37,702 nt of DNA from Blastomyces gilchristii SLH14081 (GCF_000003855.2 NW_003101636.1:26729-64430); one strand, 5' to 3'. Shown: positions 19,724 through 31,900, counted from the first letter of the stretch. Program-made: numbers and translations. Notes: generated by a model from the letters alone, not told the origin.

Positions 19724-22700
19724 ATGAATATATAACAAAAACAACAAAAAAAGTTTAAAAACTCTTCAAAAATCACATTTATTCAAAATAATGTGAATAG
19801 AAACTCAAATTGTATTTATTCTTATCTTCAAATTGCATTTGAATAAAAAGTTGATTTTATACTGCTTCAGGAGCTGAATTTTGATACTGAGTAAAAATAT
19901 GTCATTTCTTATTCAAGCTACTACTGCTTTTTATCTCAAAAGTCTGAGATAAAGTCAAGAGTAGTGATCTATGAAAGAAAGAGATTAAGATATTAATTTA
20001 ATCTAAGATTTAATATCATGTCTGACCCTGATATTCTGGTGAATGACATTATAGATAAAGAAAATGAGTTTGATACTATACAGCTCATAAATATCTATAA
20101 TGAAAAGTTATTGAAGAAATATAACAATATCTGAACAATTGATAGAGAATTTCTGAATATAACTTTATCAAGAAACTCTATAATTGTAGAAGACTTCAAT
20201 ACACATCATCTCTGATGAAATTCAGAATGCAAGAGAGCAGTGAGAGCTGATAATCTGATTGAATGAATCTTTGAGTATTCAATAGATTTAATTAATAAGT
20301 CTGATCAATAAACATTCTTTAGAAAAGATATGAAACAGAAGTCTATTATAGATCTAATCTTTATATCACAAAATCTAATGAAAAGAAGACTTGTAAACTG
20401 ATTTATTAATTCAAATAAGACATCAGAATCAGGTCATGAGATTATTCAATTTGATATTGAACTGAGTGAAAAACAAATGAGTGAAAATCCTCTTCTCTCT
20501 AATCAGTATAACTTTGAAAAAGCTGATTGAAAAGCAGTTGAAGAAAGTATAAAACTGTTAAAATCTGAAAGACAGAATGAGCTATATTGAAACTATGATC
20601 AAGATATCTCAAATGAAATGCTTAAGAATAGAGTGAAGCTTATTACATCTATTATTCTAACAAGTGTTAGAGATAATATTTCAAAGAGAAAATCTTCTGA
20701 GTATTCAAAACCTTGATAGAATGAGAATATCTCATCTAAAAGGAAAGAATTAGCTACTACTAGAAGAAATTGAAAGAATGATGTAATATCTGATAAAGAG
20801 TTCAAAGCTGTTAGAAATGAATATTTTTCAGATATTAAAAGAGTTAAAACAGACTGCTGGAATAAATTTCTTAAAGAAGCATAAGAGAAGAAAGTTTTTA
20901 AAGCTTTTAACTATACTAAAACAAGAAGTGTAGCAAAACTTCCAGCCTTAGAATATGAGTTTCAGAATGAATCATATACAGCAAACTCTTTTAAGGAAAA
21001 ATGTCAAGCTTTTATGAGAATTCTCTTTCAGAACTCACCAGATTCAGATTCAGATTCAGAGGAAGAGAATATATCACTTCTCAACTACATTGATGAAAAT
21101 GACTGAGAATGACCTGATCTTACACAAGATAAATTAGAGTCAGCTATCTTCTCAAGTTCTGTTAAAACTGCTGCAGGCTCTGATTCAATTAATCACTTAA
21201 TTATTCAGAATACATATTCCTACTTAAAGAATGAATATTTTGAGCTCTTTTTCAATCTCTTGAAAAATGAATATCATTCTGAATACTGGAGAGAAGCCAC
21301 TGAAGTGATTCTTGCAAAATCTAATAGAAAAACTTCAATTTCTAAGTCATATAGAGTAATATCTCTATTGAACTGTCTAGAAAAGGTTTTAGAAAAGATA
21401 ATAGCTACTTGACTATCTTTTATAAGCTCTATAGATGATTCTCTTTTATTCAGTGAATAAATAAAAGATAGAAAACAGTGTTCTGCAATTGACACTGTTC
21501 TCTCAGTTGTTCATGATATTCAAATAGCAAAGCATGAGAGTCTGGTCTCAACTGCAGTTTTTATTGATATAAAAGAAGCATTTGATCATGTTTCAAAGTC
21601 AAAGTTAATTCAGACATTGAAGATATTAAAACTGCCACTTTCTCTAATAAAATGAGTTAACTGTTTTATATCTAAAAGAAGTATACAACTCTTCTTTAAT
21701 GAAATGAAACAAGACAAGACTGAGATAAAAATAGAAGTACTACAGAAATCTTCAATCTTACTCATTTTATTTACAATATACACTGCATATTCATTTAAAA
21801 ATAGAAATAAAAGAATAGTGCAATCTCTGAGTTATATGAATGATATTGATCTAGTCTACAGCTCAAAAACTATCAAAGAGAATTTGAAAGTAATTGAAGA
21901 AGCTGCAAAGAAAATCTTTGTTAGAGCAGATATCAATCAAATTCAATTTAATATGAATAAAACTGAGTTAATTCACTTCTTTCTAAGATTCAATGAGAAA
22001 GAACTATCTCTAACTCTTTTAAATAGAGAGATTAAACCCAGTGTAAATATCAAATGATTAGGAGTATGATTAAACTCTAAGTTGAATTTTAAATATCACA
22101 TTCAACAAAGAACTGTCAAGACAGAAAGACTATTGAACAATATAATCAGACTATTAAATACAGAGAGAGGTCTATTCTTCCAAGCTATGAGACAGTTATA
22201 TATAGCCTGTATTACATCAGTAGCTGATTATGAAGTTCAAGTTTGATAGAATAATCAAGAGAATTTCACTGAACTCTTTCAAAGTCTGTAAAACAGAGCC
22301 TTGAGAAGAATTCTGAGAGTATTCAAATCATCTTCTATTAAAGCAATGAAAATTGAAGCTTCAATTCCTTCTTCTGCTATTAAATTTGAAAAGGCCTGTA
22401 TGAACTATGCTCTGAGAGTTATAAAGATAAGCTTAAATTATCTAATCAGAGAAAGAGTCTCTTCTTCATTTCTATTAATTAACTCTGGAAATGAACTGGA
22501 TTGAAATAGATTTCTTGATTGAAATGAAAATAATTCTTCAAAGAAAATGCCTTCTCAACTGTACAGACTATGCTCTCTGATTAAAAATCAATTTTCTTCT
22601 TTAAATGTTGAAAAAGTTGATCATGAGAAGTTATCTCTCTGAAGAGAAAAGCTTGAATCTCTTATAGACTTACAAATAAGTGAACTATCAAAAGAGAAAG

Positions 22701-23686
22701 AATATGAACAGTATTTGAAGAGAATTTCTACAATCAATATAAAGAACTCTATTCTGATTTATTCAGATGACTCAAAAAATGAGAACTTGAATAGATTAGG
22801 TGCAGACATTGCTTATACTGAAGATAATATCAATTTTATCTCAGATTTCTAAAATCTAGACTCTGAATATGAAGTCTTTGATGCTGAACTATTTGTAATA
22901 GTGAAAGCTTTCAAACTCATTGAAATAAAATCTTATAAAAGAGGAAATTGTTTGAAAGAGATATGAATATTCTCTGATAGTCAAGCTGCTTTAAAAAGAC
23001 TTAGAAATAGTCAGATTCATAATAGTCAAATGAATCTTGAACTGATCTTAAACTCTATTTTGAAAATTCAAAAGAGAAGAATATCAAAGCTAATAATTCA
23101 TCTACACTGAGTTCCTGCTTATATGAATATTCATGGCAATGAATTGGCTGATTCAGCTGCAAAAAAGAGTGCAGAATTAAGCAGATCTATTCAAAAAATT
23201 ATGTCCTGGTCTTTTATAAAGAGAAAAATAAAAGAATCTTGTTTAGACAAGTGAAATGAAAGCTGGCACAAATAAAAGAAGAGTATACATTATTCAAGAT
23301 TTGAAACAAAACCCAAGTGGAAATCTTGTTCAATTAAATGTAAAAAGAAAATATTCTCATCTATAATACAGCTGAAACTAGGATATGACTATTTCAAATC
23401 TTATATACAAAGATTTGATGATAGATTTGACTCAATAGAATGCTTATTCTGCAATATAAATGAGAATCCTGAGCATATTATAATGCACTGTACATTATAC
23501 AATAGTCTCAGAGCCAGATTGAAAGAGAAGTATAATCTAAATCAATTAAATATGAGATTCTTATTCTCAACTGAGACAGGAATTAAATACTTAATAGACT
23601 TTCTATCAGAAACTCAAGCAGTTATAAGAAAATGGCTAAATTCAGAATTATCTGAATATGAAGAGGAGGAAATCAACCAGATATAG
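19724..23686 (+). pseudogene. LINE-2 ORF2: endonuclease, reverse transcriptase, RNase H
   Basis: Same 3963-nt frame as in LINE-1, ATG 19724 to TAG 23686, and no net insertion or deletion. The endonuclease keeps the early Glu (Leu-Leu-Gln-Glu, near 19872) that LINE-1 has lost; the Gly-Asp-Phe-Asn box is altered. The RT box near 21835 reads Tyr-Met-Asn-Asp, so the first catalytic Asp is gone. RNase H Trp-Val-Pro has become stop-Val-Pro near 23107 but His-Gly-Asn-Glu-Leu-Ala-Asp remains. Stops are more frequent than in LINE-1, most being TGA at Trp codons, for example both Trp near 21110-21118. It starts 23 nt after the ORF1 stop. Confidence 0.88.
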
Positions 23687-24059
23687 TCTGTTAAAACAGC
23701 TATATACTATCTTTTAATAATTTGTTTTGTTACAGTCTTTCTTTATTTTATCTTTTTCTTTCAATTTCTTTCTGTCTATCTATTTAATGTGTCTATCTTT
23801 AAGACTGTGTTCTCTTTTCCTTTGTCATGATATTGTCAAATGATTTCAAAGTATGAGATGATGTTAAAACACTGCAATTTGTCAACAGTTTTTATATTCT
23901 GGGCTGGAATTTTCTGATTTTGCATATCTGAAATTGATGAATGTATAATAGTTAACTTTACAGATATAGGAAAAACCCTGAGAACTAAAAGTTCTCAGGT
24001 AGATGTCATAGTCTCTGACTGCATACATCTATAATTGAAGAATAATAATAATAATAATA
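23687..24059 (+). other. LINE-2 3' UTR with (TAA)n tail
   Basis: Pyrimidine-rich sequence, then the two terminal hairpins, ATAATTGAAG and AATAAT repeats running directly into the right duplication. Confidence 0.85.
23977..24031 (+). promoter_or_regulatory. Twin 3'-terminal hairpins of LINE-2
   Basis: First hairpin 23977-23999: ten perfect pairs (CCTGAGAACT with AGTTCTCAGG), loop AAA. Second hairpin 24000-24031: seven pairs TAGATGT/ACATCTA, internal loop CAT/GCAT, inner stem AGTC/GACT, triloop TCT. One base of the first directly abuts the second. Confidence 0.78.
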
Positions 24060-24072
24060 ACTTTCTCAAAGT
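24060..24072. repeat. Right target-site duplication of LINE-2 composite
   Basis: ACTTTCTCAAAGT, the partner of 17807-17819. Confidence 0.92.
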
Positions 24073-25150
24073 TATGCAAGATTTATTTGAAAAACTCATT
24101 TCATATTTATAAGAATGAATATCACTCTAAGTCTGTGAGATTTATCTTTTTATCAGTTATTCATAATGACTTTGCTTTTCTGTGTAGAAATATAGCAGAT
24201 TTTAAGACTTGTTAAAATTCTGTTAACTGTCTGTCTGTAAGTTTATATTCAATTTGATAATATAATTGTATCTGACTTAGCCAGCTGATTACAGCATTAT
24301 TTTTTGAGTTATCATTGAAGCTTGATAACTCTGACAGATCTTCTGACTTAATGTATCTCATATTCAGATTCTCATTCTGTGCAGCAGTCTCTGATGATGT
24401 GTATACTTCTGAAGAGGTTATGAATGATAGTGATGAAATCTTCAGATTCAGTGTAGTTACTCATAAACATTCAATCTTTCACTGCAGGTCTAAGACCTGA
24501 TTTTCTCTATTCTTATTGATGATGATGATTGCATCAGTGAAGCTCTTTATAGTGAATACTTAATATGCAGTGAATGTTAAATGTTGTTTGACTTTCATCT
24601 CAGTCTGTCACTGTGTACACAAGGTCTTGATTTTGTTTAGAATTCTTGTATATGTACAGAGCTTTGATTTCAGTTCAGCAGTTTTGACTGCTTTTCTTAC
24701 TACTTCAAGTAAACTCTCTGAGAGGTTCTACATATCTTTCAGTTCAGATAGCAGAGAAGAGTATTGTTCATATTAACTAGAGAAGATATTCATTTCAGTG
24801 ATTTCTCATTGATTGTACAATATCTATCATTATATTACTATATCATTATATTACTATCTCATTATATGATTTCTATTATCATTATATAACTTCAGTGATG
24901 ATCACTCTCTCTTTTTATTCTTCTTTTAGATAGGAAGTGAACTTCTTTGAATCTCATTCACTGCTCTTATTTTCTTTCTCACATCTCATCTATTCATGCA
25001 TCATACATGGCATTCATCTGAGTGTGAAGTATTCCCTTAACAAGTGAAGCAGTATCAATTGAATGCTCTTTTACTCACTGCTCTTTATATGCTATCTTTT
25101 GAGACATTCTAGAACCACACTGACATGATAACTACAAATCACTTTGTAGA
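24073..25150 (-). pseudogene. Presumed gag region of gypsy copy 1
   Basis: It continues gypsy copy 1 beyond the LINE-2 duplication, upstream of its zinc knuckle on the - strand. Some stretches near 24090-24250 read as a plausible mixed-charge protein interrupted by TGA and TAA, but gag proteins are poorly conserved and no motif proves it. Short tandem ATTATATTACTAT units at 24829-24870 are a local microsatellite. I find no LTR or primer-binding site, and where the element stops on this side is uncertain. Confidence 0.4.
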
Positions 25151-25286
25151 TGAAATTATCACATTCTGAAGAAGCCTGTGCTTCTCACTAGTTTTTAAAC
25201 ATGCTATCAGATGTGATTCAAAGGTTGCTTGAATCAGCATACAATTACAGATGTATGCTGGCTTCTTATATACTGTACACTAAATT

Positions 25287-25405
25287 AATTGATGGCCGCT
25301 ATGGCCCCTTTACATTCATAAGCAAGTTCGGAAGCGGCCGCGTTATTATCCGGCGGTCGTATGTTCTTCTGAACCACAAAAGAATAGTAATAATACTAAT
25401 AATTT
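25287..25405. other. Short GC-rich island ending in a degenerate TAA tail
   Basis: About 90 bases with many CG sites (GGCCGC, GCGGCCGC, CCGGCGG) in otherwise CG-free DNA, followed by AAAGAATAGTAATAATACTA, reminiscent of the LINE and SINE tails. Gypsy copy 2 begins immediately afterwards at 25408. It could be a fragment of a young SINE-like insertion. I found no matching duplications, no A/B boxes and no copy of the conserved hairpin. The long + frame crossing it is not a gene. Confidence 0.4.
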
Positions 25406-25407
25406 TA

Positions 25408-25686
25408 AAGAATGCTTCAGAAAAGATGAGAGAGAAAGCAGTAGTTACAGATGCAGAATCAAGATTAAAAGAGATCAGTTACACTTATATAAAAGCTAAT
25501 AAGTTGCTTCTAAACTAAGCAATTTAATTAAAAAGAATACAAGACTCACTAGTTAAGAAATCAAGTCTTAAGATAAGAATATGAGTTTTTATATACAATG
25601 AGAGTTCTGAAAAGTTTCAATCTAAGTGATTTGAGCTCTATAAAATACTCAAATCACACTCTCTGAGAATATACACATTGAAAGAA
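25408..25686 (+). pseudogene. Gypsy copy 2 integrase C-terminal fragment with GPY/F remnant
   Basis: It reads Ala-Ser-Glu-Lys, then Ser-Arg-Leu-Lys-Glu-Ile-Ser-Tyr and Lys-Ala-Asn-Lys-Leu-Leu-Leu-Asn near 25418-25515, parallel to copy 1 at 6459-6580. The GPY/F remnant follows (Ser-Glu-Lys-Phe-Gln-Ser-Lys near 25600-25625; Tyr-Lys-Ile-Leu-Lys-Ser-His near 25637). TAA and TGA codons interrupt it. LINE-3 sits directly after. Confidence 0.7.
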
Positions 25687-25697
25687 TCAGAGGGACA
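25685..25697. repeat. Left target-site duplication of LINE-3
   Basis: AATCAGAGGGACA, repeated at 33317-33329. The first two or three bases cannot be separated from the tail on the right side. Gypsy copy 1 carries the unfilled site as one related stretch. Confidence 0.85.
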
Positions 25698-27345
25698 CGA
25701 CTCTATAACTGTAACCAACCGCTCCACCACGAACTCGCTCGATTTTTCGAATAAGAACCCGCCGATAGATCCATCGAAAAGCCCTCGATCATACGAGCAT
25801 TTTGACCCCATCGGCGACCGCATACCCCGTGTGGTGGTGGAGATATCCAGCCAAACATGAACTAGACATTGTTCAAAACTCCCGTGTGGGATTATCCCCC
25901 GTTCACCCCTACCACACCACAACCCCGGGCCAAAGTGCCATACAAATTGTAAGGTGAAGAGACATAGCCATATGCATCAATCTTCTTGATTTTGGAAGAT
26001 CTCTGATCTGTAATTGTGGAGATATCTGAGAAGTGATCTCTGTGAAAACCCTGTCCATCTTTGATGTTTCAAAACATCAACATCAAGTCTCACCCTCATA
26101 TCACCCTTCTCAATCTGGCTCATCCCCGGCAGAAAAATACAAAAAGATACCTTGGTGATAATATCAAGCATATAACTAACAGACACTTCTGAAGTGCAAT
26201 CTTCACAGTCTGTCATCAGTGTATCTAGACTTCAATATCAAGTCTCACCCTTGTACTATCTCTCTCAATCTGGCTCATCTCTGACAGAATAATACAAAAA
26301 GATATCTCAGTAACAGTATTCAATACATAATCAGCAGATAACAAGTCAACAGCATATCAATAACTATAAAATCAGTATATCTCAAGATCTGACTGAGTCT
26401 TTGATCTCTGCATAGTGAGATATATTAAATCTAGTTTTAATATCTCAATATTCAATAGATTCTGCAAGAGATTAAGAACAGCAATACTAGATTTCTATTG
26501 AATTTGAGAATTAACTCTATATTAATATAATCATTGACAAAGTCTTTTATTTTAAGATATAAATAACCAGTTCCTCTACATTCTGCTGACAATATTTATA
26601 TTATTATATAGAAACAGACTTATATTCTCTATAATATCAAGACTCTGAAGAGAGAAAGTCTTGATAGAGAGTATATAATAATATATATCTTAGCAGTTTC
26701 TATCTTATTCTTCTACAGCAGTTAATACAAAAAAAAAAGATCTTAGAAATAGTTTTTTACTTCTCTTGAAAAAGTAAGATGTTTTTCTCTGAATTTTATA
26801 TAATATTCTTACAAAGAATTAAAAACAGAGCTGTTTTCTGTTATAATTTCATATTCTTTTAAGTAAGAATTACTTTTTCAGTGACTGAAGAGCTTTTATT
26901 AATACTTATTTCTTTTTTATACTCTTTATTAACTGATTTGAGTTGCACACTTGTTGTGTGAGAAGAATTAAATGATTTAGAATAAAATTAAATAGTTTTA
27001 ATCAATTTCTCTATAAAAAATTGATTTATTTTTTATCAGTTTTTCTCTTAAAAACTGTCATATTATCTGATTTATTATCAATTGATATTATACTCTTTCT
27101 CACTATATCTCAAGAAAGAGATTATAAAGATTTTATTAATTTATCTTAAAAATCAATTTTAGTTTATTAGATTCTCTTTAAAAATCTAATCTAGTTACTG
27201 AACTAGTGTGAAAAAAATCAGGTGTTTTATATATAAAAGTCTTTTATTCTTCTTTTGAAACAGTCTGATCAACTTTTCAATTGAAAACAGACTTAGAAAT
27301 ATCTCAATTAAAACAGTCTGATCAACTTTTCATTGAGTGAGAATA
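25698..27345 (+). other. LINE-3 5' UTR with GC-rich outer end
   Basis: The first 19 bases (25698-25716) do not match LINE-1. From 25717 to about 25870 the two copies are almost identical and rich in CG. Differences, nearly all transitions, then increase to about 26200, after which the sequence is AT-rich throughout. The two 155-bp repeat units are at about 26077-26160 and 26231-26312. Short open stretches on either strand here have no recognisable product. Confidence 0.75.
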
Positions 27346-28947
27346 ATAAGTTCAAAAATACACTCAGTTGATGTGAAAAAAGATGCTTTCTTAAATACTA
27401 TTTCTGAGATTGAAATTCTGAAGAGAAGAAAGAAAGAAGAAATAGAGAAATAATAAGTTCTTAAAATATAGAAACTTAAAAAAGTAAGCAAGATTCTTGA
27501 AAAGCAGTGTCTGAGTGAGATGAATAAAGAAGTTCTGTTAATTCTTCATACTCAGACTAGATAACTACAGAAGATGATTAAGTTCAAACTTAGAATCTCA
27601 AACACAGTTTAAAAAACATTGAAAATTTCTAGTATAATTACTGACTCTTCATCTTACTCTTCTTCTTTTTTTCCTACTTCTTCTTCTTCTTTGAATTAGA
27701 AGAAAATATATGCTCAAGCAGCTGAATCTGCTGTCTCTAAATCTGCTATCTCAAAATCTGCTTAAAATCCTGAGAAATCTGAGAAAAATACTGCTCATAT
27801 CTCTATTCATAGAAAAGTAAAAAAGAAAATGTAAAAAGAGAAAAACTTTTAAATCTTCAGAAATAAAAGACTTATTCTTAAAATCTCAAATCAGAACATT
27901 CTGCAAAGAAACAAGCTAAACTCAAATCTTATTTTCAGAATCAGAAATGAAATTAATCAGCAGTTCTTTTCTCAGTTGATAACTGATATTAAAGTTCAAA
28001 AATCAGTTATAGCTTTAATTAAGTTATTATTCTTTGAAAACTTCATTATTCTGATTACAATGTCTGAATTCAGTACTGAATTTCTTATTCAGAATAAGAA
28101 TTTCTGAAAGTCAGTAGTAGAATCTTTGCTAAACATAATAATTCTATCTGAAAGAGATGAAAAGTGAGATAAATTCATTCTTTATAATATTTCAGTTGAA
28201 ACTTTTGACTGTGAAGAAGAAATGCTACTTCTTAAAAATGAATTGAAAGAATATAACTCTATTCAACTGAGAAAGAAGTCTGTATAACTAAATTCAATTA
28301 AGTTCAGATAAAGTAGAAGAAATGCCTCTGTTCTAATATATATAAAAACACTTAAATAGTCAAAGATCTCTGAAGTAAGAGTAGCAGATTTGAAAATGAG
28401 AGTTCATGAATACAAAGACTCAAGAATGAATCTCAAAGCTCAAACACAGTGTTTAAACTGTCAAAGATATAAATACTTTGTAATCTCATATTTTAGAGAC
28501 TTAAAATATGCATTCTGTGTCAGAGATTATAAAACTAGTGAGTATAAATATGAAACATGCTCAAAAAGAGATAAAATATGTCAATACACTCTGCTTAAGT
28601 GCTCTAATTATAAAGAAAAACATGCATCTAGCTCAAAAGAATGTATATTTACTTCTAGAACTCAAAAGAACTGAAGAAAAGATGAAGCTCAAAGTCAATC
28701 TAGAACTGAAGAGAAGAGTTAAGTCAGTAGACTTATAACTGTAAGCTTAAAAAGAAGAAACTCTTAACTATTTAAATCTTCAAACTTCAATTCTTCAGCT
28801 AAATGTAAATAGAATTTGAATTCTCAAACTTCTGTTAAGATTAGAGAATTGAGAAATGACTCTGATAATAAACTAGATATAATGTAAGTAATTAAGATCT
28901 CTACTTTTTAAAATAGTTATAATCTACTATCTGATGATAGTGACTAG
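27346..28947 (+). pseudogene. LINE-3 ORF1: gag-like protein, heavily broken
   Basis: The start codon position reads ATA (27346-27348) where LINE-1 has ATG. The coiled-coil N-terminus has Gln codons turned into TAA. Zinc knuckles remain readable at about 28449-28645, with some Cys and His changed to Tyr. The frame continues through the Ser/Lys-rich tail to TAG at 28945-28947, which supports the longer C-terminus also seen in LINE-2. Stops arise from CAA, CAG and TGG codons. Confidence 0.82.
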
Positions 28948-28976
28948 ATCCTACTCTATCTCTACTCTCTTTTAGT

Positions 28977-31900
28977 ATGAATATACAATAAAAATAATAA
29001 AAAAAGTGTAAAAACTCTTCAAAAATCATATTTATTTAAAATAATATGAATAGAAACTTAAATTATATTTATTCTTATCTTTAAATTGCATTTGAATAAA
29101 AAGTTGATTTTGTACTACTTCAGAAACTGAATTTTAATACTGAGTAAAATTACATTATTTCTCATTCAAGCTACTACTACTTTCTATCTCAAAAGTCTGA
29201 GATAAAGTCAAGAGTAGTAATCTATGAAAGAAAGAGATCAAGATATTAATTTAATCTAAGATTTAATATCATGTCTGACTCTGATATTCTGGTGAGTGAT
29301 ATTATAGATAAAGAAAATAAGTTTGATACTATACAGCTTATAAATATCTATAATGAAAAGTCATTGAAGAAAAATAACAATATCTGAACAATTGATAGAG
29401 AATTTCTGAATATAACTTTATTAAGAAACTCTATAATTGCAGAAGATTTCAATGTATATCATCTCTGATGAAATTCAGAATGTAAGAGAGTAGTGAGAGC
29501 TGATAATCTAATTGAATAAATCTTTGAGCATTCAATAGATTTGATTAATAAGTCTGATCAACAAATATTCTTTAGAAAAGATATGAAATAGAAATCTATT
29601 ATAGATTTAATCTTCATATCATAAAATCTAATGAAATGAAGACTTGTAAACTAGTTTATTAATTCAAATAAGACATCAGAATCAGATCATGAGATTATTC
29701 AATTTAATATTGAACTGAGTGAAAAATAAATGAGTGAAAATTCTCTTCTCTCTAATCAGTTTAACTTTGAAAAAGCTGATTGAAAAGCAGTTGAAGAAAG
29801 TATAAAACTGTTAAAATCTGAAAGATAGAATAAGCTATATTGAAATTCTGATCAAGATATCTCAAATGAAATGCTTAAGAATAGAGTGAAGCTTATTACA
29901 TCTATTATTCTAACAAGTGTTAGAGATAATATTTCAAAGAGAAAATCTTCTGAGTATTCAAAACCTTGATAGAATGAGAATATCTCATCTAAAAGGAAAG
30001 AATTAGCTACTACTAGAAGAAATTGAAAGAATGATGTAATATCTGATAAAGAGTTCAAAGCTGTTAGAAATGAATATTTTTCAGATATTAAAAGAGCTAA
30101 AACAGACTGCTGGAATAAATTTCTTAAAGAAGTATAAGAAAAGAAAGTTTTTAAAGCTTTTAACTATACTAAAACAAGAAGTGTAGCAAAACTTTCAGTC
30201 TTAGAATATGAGTTTCAGAATGAATTATATACAGTAAACTCTTTTAAGAAAAAATGTTAAGCTTTTATAAGAATTCTCTTTCAGAACTCATCAGATTCAG
30301 ATTCAGATTCAGAGAAAGAGAATATATCACTTCTCAACTACATTGATGAAAATGACTGAGAATGACCTGATCTTACATAAGATGAATTAGAGTCAGCTAT
30401 CTTCTCAAGTTCTGTTAAAACTGCTGCAGGGCCTGATTTAATTAATCACTTGATTATTTAAAATATATATTTCTACTTAAAGAATGAATATTTTAAGCTC
30501 TTTTTCAATCTCTTGAAAAATGAATATCATTCTGAATACTGAAGAGAAGTCACTGAAGTGATTCTTGCAAAACCTAATAGAAAAACTTCAATTTCTAAGT
30601 CATATAGAGTAATATCTCTATTAAACTGTCTAGAAAAGATTTTGAAAAAGATAATAGCTACTTGACTATCTTTTATAAGCTCTATTAATAACTCTCTTTT
30701 ATTCAGTGAATAAATGAGAGATAGAAAACAATGTTCTGTAATTGACACTATTCTCTCAGTTATTCATGATATTCAAATAGCAAAGCATGAAGATCTGGTC
30801 TCAACTGCAGTTTTTATTGATATAAAAGAAGCATTTAATCATGTTTTAAAGTCAAAGTTAATTCAGACTTTGAAGATGTTAAAACTGTCACTTTCTCTAA
30901 TAAAATGAGTTAACTGTTTTATATCTAAAAGAATCATATAACTTTTCTTTGATGAAATAAAATAAGATAAGACTGAGATAAAAATAGAAGTACTGTAAGA
31001 ATCTTCAATCTCACTCATTTTATTTGCAATATACACTGTATATCTATTCAAAGATAGAAATATGAAAATAGTGCAATCTCTAAGTTTTATAGATGATATT
31101 GATCTAGTCTACAGCTCAAAAACTATTAAAGAGAATTTAAAAGTAATTGAAAAAGCTGTAAAGAAAATTCTTATCAGAGCAGATATCAATCAAATTCAAT
31201 TTAATATGAATAAAACTGAGTTAATTCATTTCTTTTCTAGATTCAATGAGAAAGAACTATCTCTAACTCTTTTAAATAGAGAGATTAAACCCAGTTTAAA
31301 TGTCAAATGATTAGAAGTATGATTAAACTCTAAGTTGAATTTTAAATATCATATTCAATAAAGAACTGTCAAGGCAGAAAGACTATTGAACAACATTATC
31401 AGACTATCAAATACAGAGAGAGGTCTATTCTTCTAGGCTATGAAACAGTTATATATAGCCTGTATTATCTCAGTAGCTGATTATGAAGTTCAAGTTTGAT
31501 GAAATAATCAAGAAAATTTCACTGAACTCTTTCAAAGTCTGTAAAACAGAGCTTTGAGAAGAATTCTGAGAGTATTCAAATCATCTTCTATTAAAGCAAT
31601 GAAAATTGAAGCTTCAATTCTCTCTTCTACTATTAGATTTGAAAAGGCCTGTATGAACTATGCTCTGAGAGTTATAAAGATGAGCTCAAATCATATAATC
31701 AGAGAAAGAGTCTCTTTCTCATTTTCATCAGTTAACTCTGGAAATAAACTGAATTGAAATAGATTTCTTGATTGAAATGAAAATAATTCTTCAAAGAAAA
31801 TGTATTCTCAACTGTATAGACTATACTCACTGATTAAAAATCAATTTTCTTCTTTAAATATTGAAAAAGTTGCTCATGAGAAGTTATCTCTCTGAAGAGA

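Larger units (their letters stand above)
17820..24059 (+). mobile_element. LINE-2: composite of a tRNA-headed unit and a 5'-truncated LINE
   Basis: One insertion of 6240 bp bounded by a single perfect 13-bp duplication. It has two parts: a 749-bp head (17820-18568) that begins with a tRNA-like sequence, and a LINE body from inside ORF1 to the tail (18569-24059). The head is GC-rich and little mutated, the body strongly mutated. One pair of duplications around both parts means they arrived as one cDNA or as an already fused element. Template switching during target-primed reverse transcription would explain it. Composite LINEs of this kind are known, for example MINE in Magnaporthe. The host site is the gag region of gypsy copy 1. 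Confidence 0.85.
5331..25150 (-). mobile_element. Ty3/gypsy LTR retrotransposon copy 1, split by two LINEs
   Basis: Three pieces on the - strand form one element: 5331-7470 (integrase and 3' part), 15103-17819 (zinc knuckle, protease, RT, RNase H) and 24060 to about 25150 (presumed gag). The order gag, PR, RT, RH, IN is that of Ty3/gypsy (Metaviridae). The piece borders coincide with target duplications of LINE-1 and LINE-2, so the pieces rejoin when the LINEs are removed. The 3' part (5335 to about 6660) matches gypsy copy 2 (25408-25697, 33319-33634, 34149-34810). I could not identify LTRs, a primer-binding site or the true 5' end. All domains carry stops and altered residues, so the element is dead. 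Confidence 0.75.

Noticed and set aside
20599..20805. Antisense 68-codon frames repeated in the three LINEs (also 29852-30058, 10742-10948)
   Set aside because: They are opposite-strand shadows of ORF2 and recur only because ORF2 recurs.
24036..24060. AATAAT run as an independent satellite, or a CRISPR-like array
   Set aside because: It is the LINE tail, bounded by the terminal hairpin and the target duplication. No spaced direct repeats of CRISPR type exist in the window.
25180..25420. Target duplications around the GC island (TTTTTAAACATGC versus TTTTAAAGAATGC)
   Set aside because: Several mismatches include transversions, and the left flank does not continue the gypsy sequence as a true insertion would.
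25201..25518. 105-codon + frame as a gene
   Set aside because: It joins unidentified DNA, a GC island and a gypsy integrase fragment; only the last third is recognisable, as integrase.
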